A stretch of 64,000 nucleotides of DNA from Stercorarius parasiticus (taxonomy: Eukaryota > Chordata > Aves > Charadriiformes > Stercorariidae). Within the stretch, counting starts at the first letter, position 1. Each line of letters begins with the position of its first letter. The stretch is from NCBI GenBank assembly GCA_013396915.1, contig VWZL01005124.1:15848-79847 (forward strand), written 5' to 3'. The position numbers and the translations under genes are program-made. The notes beneath the pieces were generated by a model, which was not told the DNA's origin, searched no databases, and saw only the letters and a list, made by a program, of their open reading frames with translations. This document shows positions 1 to 9,264 of this stretch, in pieces.

Positions 1-184
1 CCCCCAACCCCCCCCACTCCCCATGGGTGCTGCTGTGCCTGCATGCCCCCAACCACCCCAGAGCATGGGGTGGGATGCTGAGCACCTTGGGGGGTGTCCC
101 AGCTGGCAGGGTGGGTGCCCCAGCACCCGGATGGGATGGGGAGGGGGGACATGCAGGGCTGCCGGGGAGGCAGGGCGCTGTGGG
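1..184. other. GC-rich unique sequence
   Basis: G/C-rich single-copy DNA containing several short homopolymer runs of C or G. An open frame crosses it, but its composition follows the GC bias and it resembles no protein I know. Nothing functional is recognised. Confidence 0.5.
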
Positions 185-410
185 GAAGTAAATAATGCAG
201 CAAACTCATGTCTACCAACCCCCTCCTCCAACGGGCTTTGAAAAGCAACACATTACCCTGATCTCCAGACATGAGTTTTTGTCACCAAACAGGGTGACGA
301 GGAGACTTTGAAGCAAATACAAACACCAGGAAAGGGAATACATAAGAAGAGAGTCGCATGTTCTCTTCAGAAAACAATTGCGGTGTCAACTACACAGAGC
401 AGCTCCACGG
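185..410. promoter_or_regulatory. candidate conserved non-coding element
   Basis: A block of balanced base composition interrupts GC-rich DNA. It contains a perfect 12-bp inverted repeat, AAACTCATGTCT at 202-213 and its complement at 267-278, and a low-complexity-free core rich in short A runs. There is no reading frame of note. The regulatory call is inferred from composition and the inverted repeat; conservation was not tested. Confidence 0.3.
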
Positions 411-739
411 AGGTGTGGGGGGGAAGCTGCTAACCAGGAACCTGACAGCCCCAAATGCTGGGAAATTATCATCAAAATAAAGAAATTCTCCCTCCGCTGA
501 CAGTGCTCCAGCGCCTTCCCCGCTCTGGGTTGCAGAGAGCCTGGGGTGTCCCTATCCCTCCTCCCCTTGCACCCCGGGTGCTGCGTGTGCCCCCATCCCC
601 GCGTCCCAGTGGGTCCCCAGCGGTGGCATTGCTGGCCCAGCTGGAGACACAGGGCCCTTGAGCCACTTGTGCTTTGCAGGTGTGCAAACACTGCCTTGCA
701 CGCTTGTGCCCTGGATGCAGCTAGCTTGCACAGCTCGCA
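411..739. other. GC-rich unique sequence
   Basis: Single-copy GC-rich DNA leading into the first tandem array. Frames on both strands cross it and run into the array, which explains their length. No exon, promoter or repeat family is recognised. Confidence 0.45.
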
Positions 740-1365
740 GGAGAGCTCACACCCTGCACACTGACACCCTGCACACTGACACCCCTCACACTCACACTCT
801 GCACACACACTCACACTCTGCGCGCATGCTCACCCCTGCCACACTCACTCATACCCTGCACACTCACACCCCGCATACACACACCCCTCACACCCTGCAC
901 ACCCCTCAAACTCACTCACACCCTGCACACTCACCCCCCCCCGCCAAGTCCTGCACACACACTCACCCCTGGCACACTCACTCACATCCCATACACTCAC
1001 AGCCCGCATACTCACACTCCACACGCTCACACCCTGCACACACACTCACACCCTGCGCACTCATACTCCGCACACACACTCAGCCCCAGCACACTCACAC
1101 GCGGCACACTCACTCACATCCCATACACTCACACCCTGCACACTCACATCCCGCACACTCATATCCTGCACACTCACTTGCACCCTGTACACTCATAGCC
1201 TGTGCACACACTCACACCCTGCACATTCACACCCCAGACACACACTCACACCTGGCACGCTCACTCACACCCTGCACACTCACACCCCACACACTCACTC
1301 ACACCCCACACACACTCACACCCCTCACACTCACACCCCTCACACACATGCACGTGCGCTCGTGC
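740..1365. repeat. minisatellite, CACACTCACACCCTG-type unit
   Basis: About 620 bp built from diverged copies of a unit near 15 bp (CACACTCACACCCTG and variants such as CACTCACATCCCGCA). The plus strand is almost free of G, so the two strands are strongly asymmetric. The array yields a long His-Thr-Leu-Pro-rich frame that is an artefact of the repeat. It is the first of four adjacent arrays. Unit length varies, so it is a degenerate minisatellite rather than a clean microsatellite. Confidence 0.85.
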
Positions 1366-1469
1366 CCCGCGCTTGTGCTCCCACCTCGCATGCCGTGCCC
1401 CCTTCCCCCCCGCAGTCCTACACGCACCCTACCTGGGTGTTCCCCTTTCTCCCTGCCAGCCTCCTTGAA
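1366..1469. other. C-rich unique sequence
   Basis: Short C-rich spacer between the first array and an AT-rich island. Nothing is recognised in it. Confidence 0.4.
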
Positions 1470-1625
1470 GTGGCATAAATAAATATCTATCGGTACATGT
1501 ATATAAAGGCAGCGCTATATATAGCAGCACGGGGAGAAGTTATCATTTCATGGCAGGTCCCTCTCTGCGGCTGCCAGCTCCTGATGGATTTTGCTTGGGC
1601 ATTTAAGGTGCCTTGGTAATTTGGG
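1470..1625. promoter_or_regulatory. AT-rich island, candidate regulatory element
   Basis: An abrupt AT-rich block between C-rich stretches, with TATAAA-like strings at 1501-1507 and a perfect 12-bp palindrome, GCTATATATAGC, at 1514-1525. TTATCATTT (GATA-type core on the minus strand) follows. The TATA-like string alone does not establish a promoter, since no initiator, CpG island or transcript evidence accompanies it. Enhancer-like is the more cautious reading. Confidence 0.3.
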
Positions 1626-1905
1626 CAGGATTTGGGGGGGTATCCCGCTGAGACAGACCCTGCTGGTGTCCCCTGAATGGGAAGGGCCACTCGTCGCCTG
1701 TCCTCGGGGAGCTCAGGGCAGCCCCCAGGAGCCCAGTGTGGGGTGCTGCCCCCCATCCCCTCGGGGAGCTGGGGGAGAACTGTCTCTGAGGGCTCTGAGG
1801 TGCCTTGGTGTGAGGGTCCTGCCACAGGGACCCCTGGGAGCCTGAGGGAAGGGGGGCACCTTTGTGTGGCAAACACTTGCCTCCTTGCCTTCAGGTGCCC
1901 GTGCA
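1626..1905. other. GC-rich unique sequence
   Basis: Single-copy spacer between the AT-rich island and the 36-bp array. Overlapping open frames occur on both strands with no recognisable domain. Confidence 0.4.
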
Positions 1906-2445
1906 GTAATGCTCCGCACATGCACTCTCGCCCCGTGCACACTTGCAGAGCATGCACACTCACCCCCCTGCACCAGTACTCCCACCCTGCTCACACTCAC
2001 CCCTGCACCAGCATTCCCAATCTGCCCATTTTACCCCCTATATGAGCACTCCCACCCTGCTCACACTCATCCCCTGCATGAACAATCCAACCCTGCTCAC
2101 ACTCACCCCTGTAACGAGCACTCCCTTTCTGCCCACACTCATCCCTGCGCCAGCACTCCCAATCTGCCCATCTTCACCTCCTGCATGGGCACTCCTGTTC
2201 TGCTCACACTCACCCCCAGTATGAGCACTCCCTCTCTGCTCACACTCATCTCCTGCACAAGCATTCCCAATCTGCCCATCTTTACCCCCTGCACGAGCAC
2301 TCCACCCCTGCTCACACTCACCTTCATCACGAGCACTCCCACTCTGCTCACACTCACCCCTGCACCAGCATTCCCAATCTGCTCATCTTCACCCCCTGCA
2401 CTAGCACTCCCTCCCTACTCACCCACACTGTGCGCACACCCTCCG
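1906..2445. repeat. minisatellite, 36-bp unit in 72-bp dimers
   Basis: About 14 copies of a 36-bp unit. One half-type begins GAGCACTCCC and continues through CTGCTCACACTCACCCC; the other begins CAGCATTCCC and continues AATCTGCCCATCTTCACC. GAGCACTCC starts at 2044, 2116, about 2188, 2223, 2295 and 2331, spaced 72 or 36 bp, which shows a dimeric higher order. Because 36 is a multiple of 3, the array stays open and gives a 240-residue Thr/Leu/Pro-rich frame that should not be read as a gene. Confidence 0.88.
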
Positions 2446-2840
2446 TCCCTGCGCACTTTCTACACTTATCCATACCTCACACACACACACACACACCTCT
2501 CAGGCGGGTGCTCACGGCCTGCATGTGCACTCACACCCACCTGGCACCGTCACACCCCACGCGTGCGTCAGCCACCCCGTGTGTGAGCCCACCCTGCCCA
2601 TGCACCTTGCACCCTTGTGCACCCTCAGAGGCACCTCCCAGGCACGACCACACTCCAACAGCCCCCAAACATGTGCATCCCCATCCCCTCAGCTCCGGGC
2701 ACCTCTTCCCCCTTCCTGTACCCCTAGACCCCAAGCCTTGCTCATGCCCCCCCAACCCATGGGGGCACGCTGCGGATCCGGGTACGTCGACACACTCCTC
2801 CACACACCCCTGCTCATGCCTCTCCCCGCTCTGCTCATCC
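2446..2840. other. C/A-rich spacer with a short CA microsatellite
   Basis: C/A-rich plus strand that continues the strand asymmetry of the flanking arrays. A pure CA run lies at 2478-2496 (about 9.5 copies). Scattered CACACC and CACTC strings look like decayed array copies. No gene is recognised. Confidence 0.55.
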
Positions 2841-2895
2841 CCCATCCATCCATCCATCCATCCATCCCCTCATCCATCCATCCGTCCATCTGCCT
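2841..2895. repeat. CATC tetranucleotide microsatellite
   Basis: Two short runs of CATC (ATCC phase) separated by CCCT, with one CGTC variant. Likely length-variable between individuals. Confidence 0.85.
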
Positions 2896-3225
2896 GACAC
2901 CTTCCCGCGCTCTGAGCTGGGCACCCTTCTCCTCCCTCTTTATCTCTGGCTTCCAGCTGCTTCTCGCCCCTCCCTGCTGCTCCCTCCATCCCTCCTTCTC
3001 CCATCCCTCGCTCCCACAGCCTCCCGCTGCGGTTATCGCTCCTTCACACGCATGCCTCCTCCCTCCCTTCCTCCTTCTCCTCATCCTTTCTCCCCTCTTG
3101 CCCGCTCCCCTTCTCCCTTCTCCATCTCCATCGCCCAGCCCCCTCCATCCCCACATTTCTCTCCTTTGCATCCCTCCCTCCTTGCACCACCTTCTGGCCC
3201 AGCCTCGATGCTGCCACCCCGCCTG
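2896..3225. repeat. polypyrimidine tract (C/T-rich low complexity)
   Basis: About 330 bp in which the plus strand is overwhelmingly C and T (CCCTCC, CTTCTC and CCATCC motifs), interrupted by a short mixed segment near 3030-3055. Long pyrimidine-purine tracts can form intramolecular triplexes. The minus strand carries a Gly/Arg-rich frame that is only the translation of the purine tract. Confidence 0.7.
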
Positions 3226-3289
3226 ACCGACGTGTCCCCCTGTGTCCCCCGTGCTCACGTGCCCCTCCGCATCCCCGCGATGCCCCGTT
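3226..3289. other. short GC-rich spacer
   Basis: Spacer between the polypyrimidine tract and the CpG-rich block. Nothing is recognised. Confidence 0.35.
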
Positions 3290-3560
3290 TTTCCCCCGCT
3301 GCCGCAGCCTTTAAAGTTTCAATCAGCGCTCGGCGGGGAGAGGCGGGGAAGGCTGTGCCTCCCGCTCCCAGCCCCGCGACGCCGCGCTGCCACTCCGAGC
3401 GCTCCTGCCTTATAAATTTTACATTATTACCCTCTTTAAAGTATATAAAATAACTATTCATAAATTATTGAGGGGGAATTTAAAATACTACAAATGTTTA
3501 TAAATGTTTATCAAGAGGTCTTCAGAAGCGAGCGAGTGGAGCCTGAATGACTTCCCACGG
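3290..3560. promoter_or_regulatory. CpG-rich block abutting an AT-rich block
   Basis: 3290-3405 is CpG-dense and carries GC boxes (AGGCGGGG). It is followed without transition by about 100 bp of AT-rich DNA holding TTATAAAT, TATATAAAA and CATAAATTATTGA. The retained CpGs and the sharp change suggest a constrained element, either an enhancer or a small CpG-island promoter. There is no splice donor or open frame to anchor a transcript, so the promoter option stays weak. Confidence 0.35.
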
Positions 3561-3799
3561 CTGGCAGGAGCACAGCAGCCGCCCCGTCCCTGCCCGTGGG
3601 GGGATTTCCATGGGAACCCCAGCAGGAGATGGGCGCGGGTTCCCCCAGCCACTTTAATTCGTGTCCCCGTGGATGGCGAGGAACTAATTATCATCTGCGC
3701 GCTGCCTCCTTCTGCCCGCGGCTCTCTGCATCCCGGCAGCCCCAGCCCTTTCCATCACCTGCTGCTACGGCACCCTGCTCTGGGGCTGCCCCTGTGCAA
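3561..3799. other. GC-rich unique sequence
   Basis: Single-copy DNA leading into the 21-bp array, with TTTAATTCG and CTAATTATC strings near 3650-3690. No exon is recognised. The frames crossing it owe their length to the downstream array. Confidence 0.4.
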
Positions 3800-4556
3800 G
3801 GGCAGGTGGCCTGTCCCACTGGGGACACATCCTGCCCTGATGGGGGCATGTCCTGTCCTGTTGGGGACACGTCCTGCCCTGATGGGGACACACTCTGCCT
3901 TGCTGTGGGCATGTCCTGCCCCACTATGGACATATCCTGCCCCAGTGGGGCATGTCCTGCCCCAGTGGAGTCACATTCTGCCCTGCGGGGGACTTGTTCT
4001 GCCCTGATGGGGACACGTCCTGCCCTGTGGGGGACACCTCCTGCCATGCTGGGGACATGTCCTGCCCCGCTATGGACACATCCTGCCCCACTGGACACAT
4101 GTCCTGTCCCAGTGGGGACACGTCCTGCCCTGCTGGGGACACATGCTGCCCCACTGGTGTCACATCCTGCCCTGCTGGGGGACATATTCCGCCCCACTGG
4201 GGACACATTCTGCCCTGCAGGGGACATGTCCTGTCCTGCTGGAGATACATCCTGCCCCACTGGGGACATGTCCTGCCTCACTGGAGGCATGTCCTGTCCT
4301 GCTGGGGACATGTCCTGCCCCACTGGAGACATGTCCTGTCCTGCCCTGCAGGGGACAGGTCCTGCCCTGCTGGTGACTTGTCCTACCCCACTGGAGACAC
4401 ATCCTGCCCCACGGGAGACATGTACTTTCCTGCTGGGGACATGTCCTGCCCCACTGGGGTATGTCCTGCCCTGTGGGGCACATGTCCTGCACCACCAGGG
4501 AGACGTCCTGTCCTGCTGGGGAGATGTCCTGTCCCTCTGGGGCTGTGTCCTGTCCA
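3800..4556. repeat. 21-bp minisatellite carrying p53-type half-sites
   Basis: About 36 tandem units of 21 bp. Each has a 10-bp GGGGACATGTCC-type core followed by an 11-bp TGCCCCACTGG or TGCCCTGCTGG spacer. Eleven units match the p53-family half-site RRRCWWGYYY exactly, at 3844, 3907, 3948, 3990, 4053, 4222, 4264, 4285, 4306, 4327 and 4437. Since 21 is a multiple of 3, the array is open in several frames on both strands (Ser-Cys-Pro-X-Gly-Asp heptads, up to 399 residues); these are artefacts. Small indels (one base near 3948 and 4190, five bases near 4340) shift the register. Confidence 0.9.
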
Positions 4557-5040
4557 ACGCCTGCTGTGTGCTCAGGCTACAGGCTGGCTTGGGGTCCCCA
4601 GCAAGGGACCAAGTGGTGCATGGGCACAAACACCCCTATGCACACACGCAACTGTGGGTACATGCACAGACACACGTGCACATGCGGTGCCAGCCTCCTT
4701 GCACCCAGGGCAGGGACATATCCCCTTGGGCAGGGTGGCACACTGCAGGCAGCCAGCACCTTTCTCATTACCGATGGCATCCCTGGTGGACCTAGTGCTG
4801 GCTCAGCCTTGGCACAACTGCTGGCACTGCCTGGCCAGTGCTGGTGCCTCCAGGGCTGCTGGAACCCTGCAGTACTGTGGGAGCAGCGGTGTGGTGGCAC
4901 CGAGCCAGGCCAGGGTGCCGGTGGCACGCAGGATGTGATGAGTGGAACCTGGCCAGGGCTGCCCGAGTTGTGTGGCAAACAGATGGGCCATGGCACAGAC
5001 ACCGGCTTCATCACCCACCGGTATGGGGCCTGGCACTGAC
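4557..5040. other. GC-rich unique sequence with a CA/TG-rich patch
   Basis: Spacer between two arrays. The patch at 4625-4690 is rich in alternating CA and TG (for example CACACGTGCACATGCG). No coding sequence is recognised despite overlapping frames. Confidence 0.45.
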
Positions 5041-6075
5041 ACACACAGACAGCACAGGGCAGCTAACATGGCATGGCACAGCCTGGCAGATAGGGCACTG
5101 CCAAGCTTGGGCAGCCTGCTTGGCATGGCATGACACAGCGTGGCATGGCACAGTGCTGCAGGGATGGCACCGCTGAATATGAGCAGCCTGCATGGCATGG
5201 CACAGTGTGGTATGGCATGGCACTGCCAAGCCTGGGCAGCCTGCTTGGCACGGCATGGCATGGCGTGGCATGGCACGGCATGGCATGGCACATCACTGCA
5301 GGGATGGCACCGCTGAACATGAACAGCCTGCATGGTGTGGCACAGCATGGCATGGCATGGCACAGCCTGGCAGGTATGCTACCTCCGAGCCTGGCCAGCC
5401 TGCCTGGCACAGCATGGCACAGTGTGGCATGGCACAGTGCTGCAGAGATGGCACTGCTGAAAATGAGCAGCCTGCATGGCATGGCACAGTGTGGCATGGC
5501 ATGGCACAGCCCAGTAGGTACGGTACCACTGAGCCTGGCCAGCCTGCTCGGCACAGCATTGCACAGCATGTCACAGCATGTCGCAGCATGTCACAGCATG
5601 GCATGGCATGGCACAGCACTGCATGTATGGTACCTCTGAGCCTGTCCAGCCTGCTTGGCACAGTATGGCACTGCATGGGATGGCACGGTACTGCAGGGAT
5701 GGCACTGCTGAACATGAGTAGCCTGCATGGCATGGCACAGCCCTATAGGTATGTCACTGCCAAGCCTGGCCAGCCTGCTTGGCACAGCATGACACAGCAT
5801 GGCACGGCATGGCACAGCCCCGCAGGTATGGTACCTCCGAGCCTGACCAACCTGCTTGACACGACATGGCACAGCGTGGCATGGCACAGAGCTGCAGGGA
5901 TGGCACTGTGGAGCCTGAGCAGGGTGCACAGCATGGCATGACACTGCAGGGATGGCATCACTGAGCTTGGGAAACCTGCTTGGTGTGGCAGAGCATGGCA
6001 TGGCATGGCAGAGCACATCCCTGCAGGGAAGGCACTGTTGAGTCCAGGCATCCGGCATGGCACAGCCCTGGCACA
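5041..6075. repeat. GGCATGGCACA satellite-like array
   Basis: About 1 kb of nested repeats. The basic motif is GGCATGGCACAG. A longer unit near 72 bp alternates two types, one with GAGCCTGGCCAGCCTGCTTGG and one with AACATGAGCAGCCTGCATGG. The AGCCTGC core recurs near 5111, 5181, 5236, 5321, 5395, 5467, 5539, 5646, 5718 and 5770. A 10-bp subrepeat (CACAGCATGT) lies at 5560-5600. Met/Cys/His-rich frames on both strands arise from the repeat. I do not recognise a named satellite. Confidence 0.85.
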
Positions 6076-6519
6076 GCCCTGGCATGGCCTTAGGATGCCG
6101 GCTGGCCCAGCACAGTGACACTGCACACCTTCTGCCCCTCTTCTCCAGGAGCTCCAGGAGCCAGGATTTGCCCACAGGCAGGGTGTCACTGCCCCCTGGG
6201 TGCCACGCAGGAGGGTGCCCAGAGGTGGGATCTACCAAACCACCTGCCCAGGCGACCCATGACCAGGACAGCTGTGTCCCCATGCAAGACACAAGCTGCA
6301 GGACATGGACACGACCAAGTCTACGGAAAAACACAAGACTCTGGAGAAGTCCTCTGGTGTGGCCACCACGGGAAGCCCAGCACAGCCCGGAGACGGTGCC
6401 CACCTTGGGTGGGACCCACGATGGGAGCTGTGCCCCCGCAGGGTGGCAAAGGAGCTCTGACGAGTGTGCCCAGCTCCTGCGCGGATGCTCGGTGTTCCTA
6501 CAGCTTCCAACAGGAGCTG
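6076..6519. other. unique sequence
   Basis: Moderately GC-rich single-copy DNA after the array. Overlapping frames on both strands have no recognisable domain, and no repeat family is visible. Confidence 0.4.
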
Positions 6520-6690
6520 CCTGCAGGGATTGTGTTTAAAGTGCCGGCTGATTGGGGTAATCATGGGAGCACAGAGTGCATTAGCTGCGAAGGTTTATAA
6601 AGGGAAATTAAAATAAAATTGGATGTGACAGAAAAGTACATGGAAAATTAGTATAAGAATATGAATATTTATGGCTGCAGGAGCACGCAC
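6520..6690. promoter_or_regulatory. AT-rich island, candidate regulatory element
   Basis: AT-rich block with TGATTGGGGTAATCAT, TTTATAAAGGG, AAAATAAAATTGG and GAATATGAATATTTATGG, bordered on both sides by GC-rich DNA. The dense homeodomain-like and MEF2-like strings and the sharp edges resemble a conserved enhancer. Conservation was not tested. Confidence 0.33.
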
Positions 6691-7322
6691 AGAGGAATTG
6701 CTCCTCTTTGCTCCCCGCCACCCTCCTGCCCTGGGCCTGGGGCAGGTCCTGGGGGGCAGCACCCCACTGTGGGGCTGGGCATGCCACGGTGGGGACACCG
6801 CGCTCCTGTCACCGCCAACCTGCCTTCAGGGGCATTTCGGGGGTGATGGTGGCTGTGGTGTCCCAATTGCATCCTCGCATCCCCGGGGGTGTCTGCAGCA
6901 TCCCGGTGCTGGTGGTGGCACTGGTACGGGGATGCTTCCACTGCTGTGGTGGCATGAAGGCACGGGGACGGGTGCTGCTTGGGAGCAGGGCTGGTGGCAG
7001 GGAGGAGGGGGTTGGCGCTGCGCAGCGCTGGCACGAGTCGAGGCTGCTCAGGCAAGAATTAGGGCAGTAGGACAGGGCGCAGGCTGCCAGGATGGCAGGG
7101 CACCGCTCTCCTGCCCGCTGGGGCTCTGCCCACCCGCCCAAGCTCTGGCAGGGTTTGCACCGGAATCCAGCACTGCTCGGCACCGGCAGTGTGACAAAGA
7201 TGCCACCACCCTGCTGGGGACAACATGCTTCCCCTGCAACCCCATCCGGAGCAGGGGGCTGCCCACAGCATCCCTGCCTGCCTGCCCGGACCCAGGGGCA
7301 GCCATCCCCCTGTCCCCTCCCG
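6691..7322. other. GC-rich unique sequence
   Basis: GC-rich single-copy DNA with G-rich runs. Several frames overlap on opposite strands, which argues against any single coding frame. Nothing is recognised. Confidence 0.4.
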
Positions 7323-7425
7323 CTGTTACACTTCGAAGCCATTAAAATAATTGAATGCTTTAAATATTCAGTGCTCAGACTTAAATATTCATCAGCGAAG
7401 TTATTCTGATTGCTAAACTGCATCA
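7323..7425. promoter_or_regulatory. AT-rich island with an 11-bp direct repeat
   Basis: TTAAATATTCA occurs at 7360-7370 and again at 7381-7391, 21 bp apart. The block also holds ATTAAAATAATTGAATG. GC-rich DNA flanks it closely on both sides. A paired factor-binding site two helical turns apart is a plausible reading, but the factor is unknown. Confidence 0.35.
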
Positions 7426-7483
7426 GTGCAGGCTGGGAAACAGCTCCTCTCCACGGAGCTCCCCCCGCCAACCCGTGTGCGCA

Positions 7484-7615
7484 GCCCCGCGCACCCGCAC
7501 CCTCACGTGGGCATGCATGGGCACGGACACACGTGTACACACACATGTGCATGCAGAAACACACATGTATGCACACATGCAGCTCTGCGTAGACACATAC
7601 ATGCGTGCACACAGG
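7484..7615. repeat. alternating purine-pyrimidine tract (Z-DNA prone)
   Basis: Three strict purine-pyrimidine alternating runs, 7527-7555 (29 bp), 7559-7581 (23 bp) and 7593-7613 (21 bp), made of CA, TG and CG steps. They are separated by only 3 to 11 bases. It is not a simple CA repeat, since CG and TG steps are mixed in. Confidence 0.7.
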
Positions 7616-7939
7616 GAGAAGTACGCACGCAAACACTCCCAGAGTGGGTGGACGCAGGCACTGGGAGCAGTGGGGGGCACTGGGAGCATGTTTAGGTGGC
7701 TAGTTTGTGCCCCCCACCTGAGCTGTGCTCCCCAGCGATGGGGGGTGCTCTCAGCCCAGCACCACCTTCAGCATCCCCCATCGCTTCCCACCCTGCCACC
7801 AGCAGCCTAAATCCCACCCCAGGGCCACGCTGGGGTTGTCCCCAGCACCCCCATATCTGTGTCACCCAGGTGCCTGGCATGGCCCAGGGCACAGCAGCGC
7901 TCGCCTCTGCCGAAAACACGGGAAATCCGCTGTGTGATG
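7616..7939. other. GC-rich unique sequence
   Basis: Contains a short GGGAGCA repeat near 7660-7690, then ordinary GC-rich single-copy DNA. No gene is recognised. Confidence 0.4.
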
Positions 7940-8120
7940 TGCCCCCCGAGTAATATTTCTGGGCAGGGGTGCAAGACCTGGCAGCTGAGTATCCTTGAGC
8001 TGCTGCTTGCGTTATTTATGTGTTTTTACAAGGGGGAAAGGACAGATTAAGGATTGATTTGTAAAAAAAATAGTAGCGAGAGACTGTCTGAAGCTGAGCT
8101 CATTGCCTGAGATGGCATTG
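7940..8120. promoter_or_regulatory. candidate conserved non-coding element
   Basis: Low-GC block with GTAATATTTC, GCGTTATTTATGTG and GGATTGATTTG in otherwise GC-rich DNA. The TTATTTATG string resembles HOX/CDX or FOX-type sites. The call rests on composition and motif density only. Confidence 0.3.
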
Positions 8121-9264
8121 CTTTGAACCCCCCCTGCCCACCATGGTGGCTCCCCACCAGCACTCCAGCCCTCGTGGTGCTGCAAAGCCATGGCATGCTG
8201 GGGACAGGCACGGAGCGGTGCCTTGGAACACGAAAGGAGGCTTCGCTCTCATCTCCGCTGGGCTGATCCACCCAGCTGGGCCCGTCACAGCCATATCTTT
8301 AGTTTTCCCACTGGATAATCCTCTTCCTTCGGCTGGCTCCTGGTGGGGATGCTCCCTGCCAGTCCTGCACCTGCAGTACCACGCGTCGCTTCCCTGTGTC
8401 ATTGCAAGATGTGCCTGGTCTTGGCCATAGCACCCTGCCCTTGGCTCTGACAAGCGGATGATACTCCAATTTATCAACTCAACACTGAGCTGGGGGCAAA
8501 GTGAGACCTGCTGGGAGCCCTGAGAGGGGTAAGAGCTCTGCAGCACACCAGGGCCCTCCAGCTCCTCTTGTCTTCTGCTGAGGTTGACAGCACTGTGGTA
8601 TAATCTTCCATTAGGAGACAAAAAAATGGCAAATGGCGATGCCACATTCAACGCCTTTGTTCCTGGAACGGAACAACTCGGCTAAGAGAAGAGCAAGAGG
8701 AGGAGAATCAAGATCTGATATAACCCATGGCTGGGAGCAAAGGATGCCCTGAAAAAAGGAAAACAACTTGCCAGCAGCAGTGAAACCTCTGCCACCCTCC
8801 AGAGGCAGGTGAAACCAGAGCCAACACTCGCTTTTAAAAGGATTTTCCTTCTTCACTGAGATGCAGGAGCTTGTGGGGAGCCTGCACGTCCCGGCCCAGG
8901 TGGGCATACTGGTGCTTTCTCCACCTTCCCATCTGGAGTCTTCCAAAGGGCAAGATCTGAAGTTCAGGACTTGGTGGAACCTGGGAACCAGTCTGTTGCG
9001 TGAAGCCTTGGAGCCACCACCAGCCCCTCCAGTGAAGGTCTGCAGCTGCCTCACCACCTTCCTGGGCGAAGCCTGCCAGCGGTCCTGCACCCACAGTCCT
9101 CGTGGCAGGTGTCACCTTGCGATAAAGAGCTTTTGCCTTTCAGACGGGATGCGTTTTCTCCCCCAGCAGGCAGAGTATGACACGTGGGTGCTGGTGCACA
9201 AGTGCCTTCCTGCCTGCACATGGGTGCTGGCATGTGCAGGCGCCCGGAGAGGTAGAAACAACCC
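8121..9264. other. unique sequence of balanced composition
   Basis: Single-copy DNA. Frames of 150-180 codons on the minus strand at 8100-8651 and 8611-9090 overlap plus-strand frames and show no recognisable protein family. I looked for splice-bounded exons and could not support any. Confidence 0.4.

Noticed and set aside
658..2586. His-Thr-Leu-Pro-rich frames of 274 and 240 codons
   Set aside because: Translation of the C/A-rich arrays at 740-1365 and 1906-2445.
3409..3450. TATA-box promoter
   Set aside because: TATAAA-like strings occur in every AT-rich island here. Without an initiator, transcript or exon, a promoter call is not supported.
3596..4938. Open frames of 399, 328 and 312 codons on both strands
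   Set aside because: They lie on a 21-bp tandem repeat. A unit of 7 codons without a stop stays open in several frames at once, so length carries no coding signal. The translations are Cys/Pro/Gly heptads with no relation to a real protein family.
5063..6403. Met/Cys/His-rich frames (249, 270 and 186 codons)
   Set aside because: Produced by the GGCATGGCACA array (Met-Ala-Trp-His or Pro-Cys-His-Ala), open on both strands, with no splice or start context.
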